A DNA stretch of 15,914 nucleotides from Azonexaceae bacterium. Lineage in GTDB: Bacteria > Pseudomonadota > Gammaproteobacteria > Burkholderiales > Rhodocyclaceae. The position numbers and the translations under genes were made by a program. This document shows, one piece after another, positions 1 to 7,373 of this stretch. The stretch lies in the NCBI GenBank assembly GCA_009469665.1, contig SSTB01000106.1:1-15914 (forward strand), read 5' to 3'. Every line of letters begins with the position of its first letter. The stretch's first letter is position 1. The notes under the pieces were generated by a model. That model was not told the DNA's origin. It ran no database searches and was given only the letters and a program-made list of their open reading frames with translations.

Positions 1-129
1 ACGACAGACCCGCTCGCCGCCGTGGCAGCCTTTCGCCGCCACCATCTGGGCGACGAAGCCGATGTCCTAGGTGACGACGGCCTACGCCGTCTCGACTGCC
101 TGCTGCGCCAGCCCCGGGCGGATCCCTGA
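1..129 (+). CDS. C-terminal end of an unidentified protein (partial)
   Basis: The window opens inside a plus-strand reading frame that ends with TGA at 127-129 and gives about 42 residues (ending RLDCLLRQPRADP). No start codon is inside the window, so the gene extends to the left. The tail is rich in Arg, Leu and Asp, and the stretch AAVAAFRRHH followed by a short acidic linker and a Leu-rich helix loosely resembles the end of AmpD/AmiD-type N-acetylmuramoyl-L-alanine amidases. That likeness is too weak for a call, and no catalytic motif is visible. The frame is supported by GC-rich third positions and the absence of stops. Confidence 0.45.
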   Translation, partial: TTDPLAAVAAFRRHHLGDEADVLGDDGLRRLDCLLRQPRADP

Positions 130-387
130 TGCGGTACGCGCCCGCGGATCAGTCGCATAGCACTGCGCGGATTCCGGGGCGAGTCGTCACCTCGCCGGCG
201 CTCCGGACCGGAGCATCGAGGGCAGCCGATCTTGCCAAGGAGACGGGCGGACTGGTTTGCGATATTGCTTGCTTCAATCTGTGGGATGCCCGGGGCGCGG
301 AATCCACGGGTTCAGAATAGCGTGCAGACCGGGGAGCGCCGGATCAACGCAAGCTGCAGGCTCAGGAACCCCGGCCTGCCCCAGATT
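130..387. other. Intergenic stretch between convergent genes
   Basis: The stretch between the plus-strand stop at 129 and the minus-strand stop at 388 holds no convincing gene; the open frames crossing it are shadows of the peptidase gene or lack a plausible start. The one visible structure is the interrupted palindrome at 200-214 (listed separately). No T-tract follows it, so it is not a classical intrinsic terminator. Confidence 0.5.
200..214. repeat. Small palindrome between convergent genes
   Basis: GCTCCGGACCGGAGC is a 15-nt palindrome with one unpaired central base, or a 6-bp stem with a GAC loop. It lies 71 bp after one stop codon and 174 bp before the opposing one. It could be a factor-dependent or bidirectional transcript end or a protein-binding site. 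There is no flanking U-run on either strand. Confidence 0.4.
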
Positions 388-1266
388 TCACCAGGCTGCC
401 CGCCCCCGCAACTGCGGCGGCGAAAAGGGCGCCACCGGGCTTTCCGCCACGGCTTCCTCGGGCTTCACGGCGACCGCCTCGCGGCGGGCGGCTGCCTCAC
501 GATGCTGATGCTCTATGCGCGCATAGGCCTCGGCAAACGGCTCCCGGGTCTCCAGTGCGGTCAGGAGGTCCGCCAGGCCATCGGCTCCCACCATCTCGAA
601 CCAGCGCGCCACTTCGCGGCGGGCGGTGCCGTAGGTCATCTGCATGTGCTCGCCGTTGGGCCCGGTGCGGGCGACCCAATCGTTCATGGCGGCGATTTCG
701 CTCAGAGCCGGGGCACGGCTACCGTCAATGGTCGCTTCCTGCCACGCCTCGTCGTTGAATTCCCGTGCCATGCTGGTCAGCACGGCAAGCCCCTCGTCGA
801 ACCATTGCGGCAAGAGTTGCAGAACCCGTTGCAGCCCCCCCACCCGGCTGGCCAGTTCCACGTGGGCCAATTCGTGTGCAACGATGGCCAGACGCCGGCC
901 CCGAGGCGAAACGAGAACGTTGGCACCGTCGGAGAAGCCGAGGCCGACGCCCCCCAGATCGCAATAGCAGTCGTCGCTGCCACAGAAGATGACGTTGGGG
1001 CTGGCCGAGACGCCGCCGTAATAGAGGGAGACTCGCCGCCGCGCTCCTTCGAGCAGACGCTGCAGGCCAGCCACCTCCGCCGCCGGCAGGGCAGGATCGA
1101 CATAAACCCCTCCCCCCAGGGAGCGCAAACCCGCCGTTTCGGGATTGTCCAGCGGACCCGCCCAAGCGCCTCCGCTGGCCACGAGGGCCAGCAAGCCGGC
1201 AAGACTGAGGCGGAAAAATAGGCGACGCACGATGGGGAGATTCGAAAGGCTCACGCTCTGAAGCAT
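388..1266 (-). CDS. Secreted HExxH metallopeptidase-like protein (peptidase MA-like gluzincin)
   Basis: This encodes a 292-residue protein. The N-terminus has basic residues (VRR, 13-15) and a hydrophobic run (about 16-36) ending in GAWA-GPLD, a good Sec signal peptide, so the product should be periplasmic or outer. The zinc-binding motif HELAH is at 131-135, followed by FDEGLA at 156-161 whose Glu158 fits the third zinc ligand of gluzincins; this is the pattern of peptidase MA-like proteins. An FCGSDDCYC cluster (94-102) could form disulfides after export. The tail from about 250 is Glu/Ala-rich and looks disordered. The start is uncertain: ATG at 1266 gives the best signal peptide, while GTG at 1254 or 1230 also fits and none has a strong ribosome site. 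The frame is open 195 bases further upstream, but that part reads as non-coding. The substrate is unknown. Confidence 0.72.
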   Translation of the reverse strand: MLQSVSLSNLPIVRRLFFRLSLAGLLALVASGGAWAGPLDNPETAGLRSLGGGVYVDPALPAAEVAGLQRLLEGARRRVSLYYGGVSASPNVIFCGSDDCYCDLGGVGLGFSDGANVLVSPRGRRLAIVAHELAHVELASRVGGLQRVLQLLPQWFDEGLAVLTSMAREFNDEAWQEATIDGSRAPALSEIAAMNDWVARTGPNGEHMQMTYGTARREVARWFEMVGADGLADLLTALETREPFAEAYARIEHQHREAAARREAVAVKPEEAVAESPVAPFSPPQLRGRAAW

Positions 1267-1387
1267 AGGCGAACCGGCTGCGACGCGCAAAGCACCTGGT
1301 TTCCGGGCGGCGATTGCGCTTGGGCGACCCGGGGAACGCCAGGGGAGCCAGCCGGTCGTCCCACCGAGCGGGCGCGAACCGCGCCCC

Positions 1388-1594
1388 TCAGACGAGGACG
1401 ATTTCGGATGCCGGCACGGTGACACACAGGCTGCCGCCGTAGCAGATGAGTTGCATGCCACGATTGACTGCGCTGACGATGAATCGGTTTTCCAGAATTT
1501 CGCCCGAGCGGGCGGCCTTTTCTGCGAGTCTTCTGAAGGTTGCCTGGCGCAGGGCGACCATGCGCCCGACGTAGTGCTGGAGCCTGTTTTTCAT
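1388..1594 (-). CDS. Small protein of unknown function (68 aa)
   Basis: From the ATG at 1594 this gives 68 residues: a basic first half (MKNRLQHYVGRMVALRQATF, then RRLAEKAARSG) followed by a more hydrophobic second half with ENRFIVSAVNRGMQLI and an uncharged C-terminus. An AAGAAAG ribosome-site-like run lies about 8 nt upstream. The start was preferred over in-frame upstream starts because of that run and because the upstream residues look non-coding. A promoter-like pair sits just upstream (1651-1678). I do not recognise the family. The helical basic half suggests nucleic-acid or partner binding, but this is only an inference. The frame could be chance, though a promoter plus ribosome site argues for a gene. 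Confidence 0.5.
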   Translation of the reverse strand: MKNRLQHYVGRMVALRQATFRRLAEKAARSGEILENRFIVSAVNRGMQLICYGGSLCVTVPASEIVLV

Positions 1595-1650
1595 TTTCGG
1601 TGCTTTCTTCGCTGGCCGGATGGAACCGGAATTTCTGCTGGGCTTAGTTC

Positions 1651-1678
1651 TGTATAGCCCGGCGCAGCGCATTCTCCA
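1651..1678 (-). promoter_or_regulatory. Possible sigma-70 promoter of the 68-aa gene
   Basis: On the minus strand TGGAGA (1678-1673), a 16-nt spacer and TATACA (1656-1651) resemble -35 and -10 boxes (4/6 and 5/6 matches to consensus). Transcription would start near 1644, giving a leader of about 50 nt. This is a match by eye only. Confidence 0.35.
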
Positions 1679-1814
1679 GGGTGAAGATGACGGCTCCGTG
1701 AAAAAGTTGCCGCCCCGGGGCCAGGCGAGCACGGCTTGAGCGGCGGTCGGCCCCGCTCACCTCCAGGGCAGCACCGACCGTCGACTCATGGCCGGTGGCG
1801 CCTCCCCCAGCAGT

Positions 1815-3188
1815 TCAGCCCAGGGCCTTCAACTGCTGGATCACTTCGGCGATGGCCGGCTGGGCGTCGCCGTAGAGCATGCGGCAATTGTCGGTGTAGA
1901 ACAGGGCGTTCTCGACCCCCGAGTAGCCGGTCCCCTTGCCCCGCTTCACCACAATGACGTTCTGGGCATGGTCGGCGTTGAGGATGGGCATGCCGTAGAT
2001 CGGACTGGATTTGTCCGTACGCGCCACCGGATTGACCACGTCGTTGGCGCCGATGACCAGGGCGACGTCGGCCTGGGCGAATTCGCCGTTGATTTCTTCC
2101 AGGTCGAAGATGCGGTCGTAGGGTACGCCAGCCTCGGCGAGCAGGACATTCATGTGTCCGGGCATGCGCCCCGCTACAGGATGGATGGCGAACTTGACCT
2201 CGACACCCGCTTCTTCCAGGAGCACCGCCATTTCCCACACCTTGTGCTGGGCGTGGGCCACCGCCATGCCGTAGCCGGGCACGACGATAACTCGGGAGGC
2301 GTAACGCATGAGGGCCGCAGCATCCACCGCCCCTACCTCCTTCAGGGTGCCGCTCACCGCTTCTCCCCCACCCGCAGCGGCCACCAGGGGGGTAAACAGG
2401 ATATTGGACAGAGGCCGGTTCATGGCCTTGGCCATGAGTTGGGTGAGCAGCGTCCCCGCCGCGCCGACGACGATGCCGGCGATGATGAGGGCCGGATTGC
2501 CCAGGACGTAGCCTTCGAAACCGACAGCTAGCCCGGTGAAGGCGTTGAACAGGGAAATCACCACCGGCATATCGGCCCCACCGATGGGCAGGGTAACCAC
2601 CAGGCCCAGCAGCAGGGCGGCAGCGAAGAAGGCCAGCAGCAGTTCCGGCCGGCCGCTTCCGAGCAGGACCACGGCGAGTCCCAGGCCCAAGGTGACAACC
2701 GCCAGAGCGAGGTTGAGGGCATTCTGGGCCGGCAGCCGCAGGGCCTTCTTCATCACCCCTTGCAGCTTGGCCCAGGCGATACACGAGCCGGTGAAGGAAA
2801 CGGCGCCGATGAGAGCGCCGACGACCGCCAGGGACGTCGTCAGGAGCCCGTGGGTCGACCCGCGGGCGAATTCGACGGCGGCGATGGCGGCGGCCGCACC
2901 GCCCCCCATACCGTTGTAGATGGCGACCATCTGGGGCATGTCGGTCATCTTCACCCGGCCGCCGGAAATCCAGGCGGCGCTGCCTCCCAGAGCCAGCGCG
3001 GCGAGCATCAGCCCCAGGTTGCCGAGACCGGGAATGAGGAAGGTGCCGGCGATGGCGAGCAGCATGCCGTAGCCCGCCAGGACGATTCCCCGCCGTGCCT
3101 TGGCCGGGGAGCCCATGCCCTGGAGCCCCAGAATGAAAAGGACGGCGCCGCCGAACCAGGCGCCCTGAACGTAGAGAGGCAGGTTCAC
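1815..3188 (-). CDS. pntB: NAD(P) transhydrogenase subunit beta
   Basis: PntB forms the membrane domain and the NADP(H)-binding domain III of the proton-translocating transhydrogenase, which uses the proton motive force to drive hydride transfer from NADH to NADP+. The protein has 457 residues, normal for the family. About eight hydrophobic segments span residues 5-270. Domain III (about 290-457) has the family signatures GYGMAVAHAQ (305-314), HPVAGRMPGHMN (336-347), GANDVVNP (390-397) and KRGKGTGYSG (415-424). Start: GGGAGG lies 7 nt before a GTG at 3188, whereas the ATG at 3194 is only 1 nt from it, so GTG is preferred; the two differ by two residues. It is last in the pntAA-pntAB-pntB series, about 105 nt after pntAB. 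Confidence 0.95.
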   Translation of the reverse strand: MNLPLYVQGAWFGGAVLFILGLQGMGSPAKARRGIVLAGYGMLLAIAGTFLIPGLGNLGLMLAALALGGSAAWISGGRVKMTDMPQMVAIYNGMGGGAAAAIAAVEFARGSTHGLLTTSLAVVGALIGAVSFTGSCIAWAKLQGVMKKALRLPAQNALNLALAVVTLGLGLAVVLLGSGRPELLLAFFAAALLLGLVVTLPIGGADMPVVISLFNAFTGLAVGFEGYVLGNPALIIAGIVVGAAGTLLTQLMAKAMNRPLSNILFTPLVAAAGGGEAVSGTLKEVGAVDAAALMRYASRVIVVPGYGMAVAHAQHKVWEMAVLLEEAGVEVKFAIHPVAGRMPGHMNVLLAEAGVPYDRIFDLEEINGEFAQADVALVIGANDVVNPVARTDKSSPIYGMPILNADHAQNVIVVKRGKGTGYSGVENALFYTDNCRMLYGDAQPAIAEVIQQLKALG

Positions 3189-3292
3189 TGGCATGCCTCC
3201 CGCCGGAGCCGCCCGAAAAGGTCTTCGCAGGGCGATGAAGGGCGTGGGAGCCCGTGAGTATTCACGGGGGCGTAGCGGTGCAATGGCGACAT

Positions 3293-3574
3293 TCAGCCCT
3301 CCTTCTTCTTGAACATGGCCAACATGCGCTCGGTCACCACATAACCGCCCGCGGCGTTGGCCGCCCCCAGGGCCACGGCGAAGAAGCCTATGGCCTGCTC
3401 CAGGGGAGTCTCGGCGAAGCCAAGGGCAACCATGGCCCCCACCACGACCACGCCGTGGATGAAATTGGACCCCGACATGAGGGGCGTGTGGAGAATGACC
3501 GGCACCTTGGCGATGATTTCGTAGCCGGTGAAGGCGGCCAGCATGAAAATGTAGAGGACGGCAGTGCCTTCCAT
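3293..3574 (-). CDS. pntAB: NAD(P) transhydrogenase subunit alpha, part 2 (membrane domain)
   Basis: This 93-residue membrane protein is the short domain II piece of the split alpha subunit found in many alphaproteobacteria and betaproteobacteria. Three hydrophobic segments lie at about 5-22, 38-53 and 60-80. The stretches FTGYEIIAKVP (15-25), HTPLMSGSNFIHG (29-41) and GFFAVALGAANAAGGYVVTERML (63-85) are typical of the family, and the C-terminus is the usual lysine-rich FKKKEG. The ATG shares its A with the TGA of pntAA (TGATG), and GGGAG stands 7 nt upstream inside the end of pntAA, so translation is probably coupled. Confidence 0.95.
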   Translation of the reverse strand: MEGTAVLYIFMLAAFTGYEIIAKVPVILHTPLMSGSNFIHGVVVVGAMVALGFAETPLEQAIGFFAVALGAANAAGGYVVTERMLAMFKKKEG

Positions 3575-4701
3575 CACGAGACTCCCAGAAGATTGCGCAC
3601 CCCGGCGTGGACGGTGGCGCCTTCGCGGCACAGGAGGCTGCCGGCCAGGATTTCGTCGGACCAGTCGAAGGCCAGCGTGCCATCCTTGATCCAGGGCGAC
3701 AGGAAATTCCACAGGTTCTTGGCGTACAGCTCGGAAGCGTGGGTCGGCATGCGCGAAGGCAGATTGAGGGGACCGTGGATATTCACGTCGTTGGCGACGA
3801 CGTGCTCGCCGGGCTGGGTCAATTCGCAGTTGCCCCCCGACTCCGCGGCCATGTCGACGATGATGGCGCCGTACTTCATGCGCCCGACCATGTCGCGGGT
3901 GATGATGAGGGGCGCACGCTTGCCGGGAATGGCCGCCGTGGAGATCACCACGTCGGCGGCGGCCACAGCCTTGGCCAGTTTCTCGGCCTGCTGGACTTTT
4001 TCCTCGGCGGTGAGTTCTCGCGCGTAGCCGCCGGCACCGTCGGCGGAAACCCCGGTATCGACGAATTTGGCCCCCAGGGATTCGATCTGTTCCCGGGCGG
4101 CAGCGCGCACGTCGTAGCCTTCGACCATGGCCCCCAGGCGCTTGCAGGTCGCGATGGCCTGCAAGCCCGCCACGCCGGCGCCGATGACCAGCACCCGGGC
4201 CGGGCGGATGGTGCCCGCAGCGGTCGTCAGCATGGGAAAAAACTTGGTACAGCGGGCTGCGGCGATGAGGCCGCACTGGTAGCCGGAACAGGCCCCCTGG
4301 CTGGACAGGGCATCCATGCTCTGGGCGCGCGAGATACGCGGCAGGAGTTCGAGGGCGAAGGCGGTGATGCGCCGCGCGTTGAGGGCCGCGAGGCGATCCC
4401 GGTCGGCGTAGGGCGCCAGGAGACCGATGAGCGCCGCGCCTTCCGGCATGGAGGCAATTTCCTCGGCACTGGGGGGCGTCACCCGCAGGATGAGGTCGGC
4501 GCCGGCGTAGGCCTGGACGATGCCCGGCACGGCGACAACATCGGCGTATTCCGAATCCAGCAAATGGCTCTCGATGCCGGCGCTCTGCTCCATGCGAATG
4601 AGGGCGCCCAGGGCAGCAAATTTCTTGGCCGTCTCCGGCACCAGGGCAACGCGCCGCTCTCCGGGCAGGCGCTCGCGGACCACGGCGACGGTCAGCGGCA
4701 T
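3574..4701 (-). CDS. pntAA: NAD(P) transhydrogenase subunit alpha, part 1 (NAD-binding)
   Basis: This is the soluble domain I subunit, which binds NAD(H) on the cytoplasmic face and passes hydride to domain III of PntB. At 375 residues it matches stand-alone PntAA proteins. It shows the alanine-dehydrogenase/PNT N-terminal domain (PGERRVALVP, 13-22), the RQD loop SRAQSMDALSSQ (124-135), the Rossmann motif GAGVAG (174-179) with an acidic Asp197 for the NAD ribose, and VDMAAESGGNCE further on. The region after the RQD loop reads GACSGYQCGLIAA (136-148), where I expect something like ANIAGYKAV; the two extra cysteines and Cys151 are a variation to note. AAGGAG lies 6 nt before the ATG. The 118-nt gap to the upstream transporter gene contains a hairpin and may carry its own promoter. 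Confidence 0.95.
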   Translation of the reverse strand: MPLTVAVVRERLPGERRVALVPETAKKFAALGALIRMEQSAGIESHLLDSEYADVVAVPGIVQAYAGADLILRVTPPSAEEIASMPEGAALIGLLAPYADRDRLAALNARRITAFALELLPRISRAQSMDALSSQGACSGYQCGLIAAARCTKFFPMLTTAAGTIRPARVLVIGAGVAGLQAIATCKRLGAMVEGYDVRAAAREQIESLGAKFVDTGVSADGAGGYARELTAEEKVQQAEKLAKAVAAADVVISTAAIPGKRAPLIITRDMVGRMKYGAIIVDMAAESGGNCELTQPGEHVVANDVNIHGPLNLPSRMPTHASELYAKNLWNFLSPWIKDGTLAFDWSDEILAGSLLCREGATVHAGVRNLLGVS

Positions 4702-4761
4702 GGCTTTCTCCTTGGGTTTGGTGGTGTGAGTCTTGTCTTATGGGTGGTGAGGAAGGCTGCA

Positions 4762-4780
4762 CCCCCGTGCCACGAGGGGG
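4762..4780. repeat. GC-rich hairpin upstream of pntAA
   Basis: In CCCCCGTGCCACGAGGGGG the C and G runs pair, with an inner CGT/ACG stem and a small bulge. It lies 40 nt after the transporter stop and 60 nt before pntAA. No T-tract follows on either strand. It could damp read-through into pnt or stabilise the pnt mRNA 5' end; neither can be told from sequence. Confidence 0.4.
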
Positions 4781-4819
4781 AGTGTAGCCGGGAAAACCGC
4801 CGGGCGGGCGGGGAGACGA

Positions 4820-5743
4820 TCAGGGGTTTCCCCCCGGGCTTTGATTGCGATCCAGGCCCCGATCCAGGTGCGAGACGGGATCTTCCAGGGGCTCCAGGTG
4901 GGTGGTGACGTGGACGCCTGGGACCGCATCGCGGATCGAGCCTTCGATGCGTTCCAGCCAATCATGCCCGCGCTGCACGGTCCATTCCCCCGGCACCAGG
5001 ACATGGACGCTGACGAAGGCCCGGCTTCCGGCCTGGCGGGTGCGCAGGGCGTGGAAGTCCAGGCCGTGGTGGCGATATTCCTCCAGTACGCCAGCGATCC
5101 TGTCCCGCTGCTCCGGGGGCAAGGCGGCGTCCATAAGGCCGTCGGCCGAGCGGTGCAGGAGGCGCCAGCCGGTTCCCAGGATATTGGCCGCCACCGCGAG
5201 GGCGATGACGGGATCCAGCCACAGCCATCCCGTCACCCCCGCCAGGCCGACGCCCATGATGACCCCGGCCGAGGTCCACACGTCGGTCATGAGGTGATGG
5301 GCATCGGCCTCCAGGGTGATGGAACGGTGCTGGCGGCCCACGGACAGCAGCACCCGGGCGGTCAGAAAATTGATGAGCGAGGCCACAGCCGAAAGGGCCA
5401 TGCCGATGCCCAGCGCTTCCAGCGGGCGCGGGTGGATGAGGCGGTCGGCCGCCGCAGACGCGATGACCAAGGCCGCCACCAGGATCAGAAGCCCCTCGAA
5501 GGCGCTGGAGAAGTACTCCGCCTTGCCGTGGCCGAAGGCATGATTTTCATCCGCCGGCTGCTCGGCCAGAGTGAGCATGGCCAGGGCCATGCCGGCACCC
5601 GCCAGATTGACCAGGGATTCGGCCGCGTCGGAAAGCAGGCCCACCGAATCGGTCAGCCACCACGCGACGGCCTTTAAGCCAATGGTCGCCAGAGCGGCGG
5701 CGATCGACAGCAGGGCATAGCGTTTCAGGGAGGGGCGGGTCAT
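4820..5743 (-). CDS. Cation diffusion facilitator family transporter
   Basis: This 307-residue inner-membrane metal/proton antiporter of the CDF family resembles FieF/YiiP. Six hydrophobic segments lie before residue 210, and the cytosolic domain follows from about 212 ([24 protein letters not shown]). The family signature [15 protein letters not shown] is at 62-76. In the transport site, helix 5 has the usual His150 and Asp154 (HHLMTD). Helix 2 reads DAAESLVN, giving Glu42 and Asn46 where YiiP has two Asp, so the metal preference cannot be copied from YiiP. The tail ends in Asp, Asn and Gly. AGGAAG lies 8 nt before the ATG, within the end of the kinase gene, whose stop is 1 nt away. Co-transcription with the kinase is very likely. 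Confidence 0.92.
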   Translation of the reverse strand: MTRPSLKRYALLSIAAALATIGLKAVAWWLTDSVGLLSDAAESLVNLAGAGMALAMLTLAEQPADENHAFGHGKAEYFSSAFEGLLILVAALVIASAAADRLIHPRPLEALGIGMALSAVASLINFLTARVLLSVGRQHRSITLEADAHHLMTDVWTSAGVIMGVGLAGVTGWLWLDPVIALAVAANILGTGWRLLHRSADGLMDAALPPEQRDRIAGVLEEYRHHGLDFHALRTRQAGSRAFVSVHVLVPGEWTVQRGHDWLERIEGSIRDAVPGVHVTTHLEPLEDPVSHLDRGLDRNQSPGGNP

Positions 5744-5744
5744 G

Positions 5745-7130
5745 TCATCGACTTCCTGTATTCTTGTCAGGGGGCAGGGCGAACTCCGCGGTCAGTCCAC
5801 ATTCCTGGTCGGCATCGTTATTGCGGAACTCGACGCGGCCGCCGTGCAACTCTGCGATGCGCACCGCGATGGACAGCCCGAGACCGCTGCCGGCGCCCCT
5901 GCGCAAGCTTCCGGAACTGCGCCAGAAGCGCTGCCCGAGTCGCGGCAGTTCGTCCTCGGGAACGCCCGGTCCGTGGTCCCTGACCGACAGCCGCAGCCCG
6001 TCGCCCTCCCGGCGCACCGTCACGCGCACCAGATCCCCGGCGGCGCTATGGCCCACGGCGTTATCGACCAGATTGCGCACCAGCATGGCCAGCCATACCG
6101 GGTTTCCGTGCAGTGGCGCCGCTTCGTCGGCCTCCAGTTCGATGCTCACCTCGCTATCCAGGGCCGCCGGAACCCGCTCCGCAACGACCTCCCTGGCCAC
6201 GGCGGCAAGATCGGCGGGGACAAAATCCTCCGGCCGCGCATTCTCGACCCGGGCCAGCACCAGCATTTGCTCCACTGCGTGAGCCATCCGATCACACCCT
6301 GAGATCAATTGATCAAGGGAACGCTGGCGGCTGGCGTCGTCAACCGCACCCCGGGCCACCTGCGCCTGGGCCTTCAGGCCGGCCAGGGGCGTGCGCAGTT
6401 CGTGGGCCGCATCGGCTGTGAATCGCCGCTCGCGCTCGAAGCTCGTCGCCACGCGAGCGAAGAGGATGTTGAGGCGCTCGACCAGGGGTAACACCTCGGC
6501 GGGAAGATCCCGATCGGGTAGCGGCGTGAGTTTGTCCGGCGCGCGGCCTTCCACTGCCCCGGCCAGGGCATCGAGGGGGCGTACGCCCTGCCGCACGGCC
6601 CACCAGATCAAGAGCGCCAGCAAGGGCAGCGCCACCAGGAGGGGCCGCAAGAGACCCGCCGCCACCGCCTTGGTCACGTCCTCCCTGGCCGACACGCGCT
6701 CTCCCACCTGCACGAGCACCTGGCGACGCTCGTTCCAGGCGGAGTAAACCCGCCAGCGCTCTCCGGCCACTCTACTGTCGGACAAGCCCTCCTCCACAGT
6801 ACTGAGCGGAATCTCCGGCGCATTGGCCGAATGCAGCGTCAAGCGTCGGCCGGCCCAGACCTGGAAGGCCACCCGGCGCCCGTAGCGGTGCAGGCTTGGG
6901 GCATGGCTTTCTTCGAAGACATCTTCGGCATGGTCGTCATCGCGCTCGATGCGCAGATCGGTCTGGGCGACGAGCAGGGACGCCGCCTGCACCAAGTGCG
7001 CGTCGAAAAGTTCTTCGGCCTCCTGGCGGGCCTCCATCCAGGTGACGGCTGCTGCCCCCAGCCAGAGCAGGCCCACCAGCAGGCAGGCGCGTAGGGCGAT
7101 GCGGAACTTGAGGGAGGTGCGACGAACCAT
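5745..7130 (-). CDS. Sensor histidine kinase, QseC-like
   Basis: This is a 461-residue inner-membrane kinase. TM1 (about 10-32) and TM2 (about 157-178) enclose a periplasmic sensor region of about 120 residues, with the QseC/2CSK_N-like features [13 protein letters not shown] (80-92), LHSANAP (99-105) and GERWRVYS (123-130). A HAMP-like linker follows. The phosphoacceptor His243 is in [13 protein letters not shown] (237-249), the N box is [10 protein letters not shown] (353-362), and the G boxes are DHGPGVP (385-391) and GSGLGLS (414-420). The sensor contains a dense acidic/His patch, [13 protein letters not shown] (64-76), that could bind metal cations. The start ATG has only a weak upstream AGG. 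The partner regulator lies upstream but is separated by about 240 bp, unlike the usual abutting arrangement. The signal sensed is unknown. Confidence 0.93.
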   Translation of the reverse strand: MVRRTSLKFRIALRACLLVGLLWLGAAAVTWMEARQEAEELFDAHLVQAASLLVAQTDLRIERDDDHAEDVFEESHAPSLHRYGRRVAFQVWAGRRLTLHSANAPEIPLSTVEEGLSDSRVAGERWRVYSAWNERRQVLVQVGERVSAREDVTKAVAAGLLRPLLVALPLLALLIWWAVRQGVRPLDALAGAVEGRAPDKLTPLPDRDLPAEVLPLVERLNILFARVATSFERERRFTADAAHELRTPLAGLKAQAQVARGAVDDASRQRSLDQLISGCDRMAHAVEQMLVLARVENARPEDFVPADLAAVAREVVAERVPAALDSEVSIELEADEAAPLHGNPVWLAMLVRNLVDNAVGHSAAGDLVRVTVRREGDGLRLSVRDHGPGVPEDELPRLGQRFWRSSGSLRRGAGSGLGLSIAVRIAELHGGRVEFRNNDADQECGLTAEFALPPDKNTGSR

Positions 7131-7135
7131 GCTTT

Positions 7136-7161
7136 AGCCTGGAAATCTCAGTTGGACGAGC
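7136..7161 (+). repeat. Dispersed repeat copy 1 (degenerate)
   Basis: The core CCTGGAAATCTCAGTTG matches copies 2 and 3 over 17 nt, with one or two differences against each; the last bases have diverged. It begins 6 bp outside the kinase start codon, in inverted orientation to copy 2. Confidence 0.55.
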
Positions 7162-7206
7162 CCGTTGGTGCGTTCGGGCGGGTGTCTGGCGCCAAGCGAC
7201 GACGCG

Positions 7207-7222
7207 GCAGGCTGATGCCTGC
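7207..7222. repeat. Perfect 6-bp hairpin inside the inter-gene insert
   Basis: GCAGGC and GCCTGC flank a TGAT loop. It lies inside the region enclosed by the inverted repeats at 7136 and 7373, about 77 nt before the kinase start as transcribed. Confidence 0.45.
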
Positions 7223-7347
7223 AAGGAGGAGAGACAAAGCCAAGCGCCCGCCCGGATGCGCCAGCGGGCCCATAGCGGCGCCACCCAGTGGGTGATTCAC
7301 TCGGACTGGCGCGGAGGTCGAGAGCAGAAAGTTTTCCGGGTATCGAT

Positions 7348-7373
7348 AAGCGGTCAATTGAGGTTTCCAGGTT
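7348..7373 (-). repeat. Dispersed repeat copy 2
   Basis: Read on the minus strand this 26-mer begins AACCTGGAAACCTCAATTGA and ends CCGCTT. It starts on the last base of the response regulator's TAA codon. It differs from copy 3 (12087-12112) at 3 of 26 positions and is inverted relative to copy 1, so an RNA of the intergenic region could pair the two ends. Confidence 0.65.

Larger units (their letters stand above)
7131..7372. other. Structured insert between response regulator and kinase
   Basis: The 242 nt separating the two halves of the two-component pair hold no convincing gene; the longest minus-strand frame (7357-7148) starts at TTG, lacks a ribosome site and has poor codon use. The stretch is bounded by inverted copies of a repeat (7136-7161 and 7348-7373). 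Between them lie hairpins GCAGGC-TGAT-GCCTGC (7207-7222) and CACCC-AGT-GGGTG (7282-7294). It looks like a small non-coding repeat element or a processing/attenuation region between the regulator and the kinase plus transporter. Confidence 0.55.

Noticed and set aside
232..1221. 329-codon plus-strand frame over the peptidase gene
   Set aside because: The minus strand gives a signal peptide and HELAH motif; the plus-strand translation has no domain and no good start.
1786..2784. 332-codon minus-strand frame overlapping pntB
   Set aside because: Arg/Gly/Pro-rich out-of-frame shadow of pntB, which carries all conserved transhydrogenase motifs.
3195..3683. Extension of the pntB frame to 3683
   Set aside because: The upstream part overlaps pntAB and the end of pntAA in another frame and reads as Arg/Pro/His-rich shadow; the ribosome site at about 3196-3201 sets the start at 3188 or 3194.
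4762..4780. Hairpin before pntAA as an intrinsic terminator
   Set aside because: No T-tract on either strand and a bulged stem; kept only as a hairpin.
3607..4908. 433-codon plus-strand frame over pntAA
   Set aside because: Antisense shadow; no domain, and pntAA on the other strand is certain.
7148..7357. 69-codon minus-strand frame between regulator and kinase
   Set aside because: It begins at TTG, has no ribosome site, mixed codon use and spans the repeat and hairpins; more likely non-coding.
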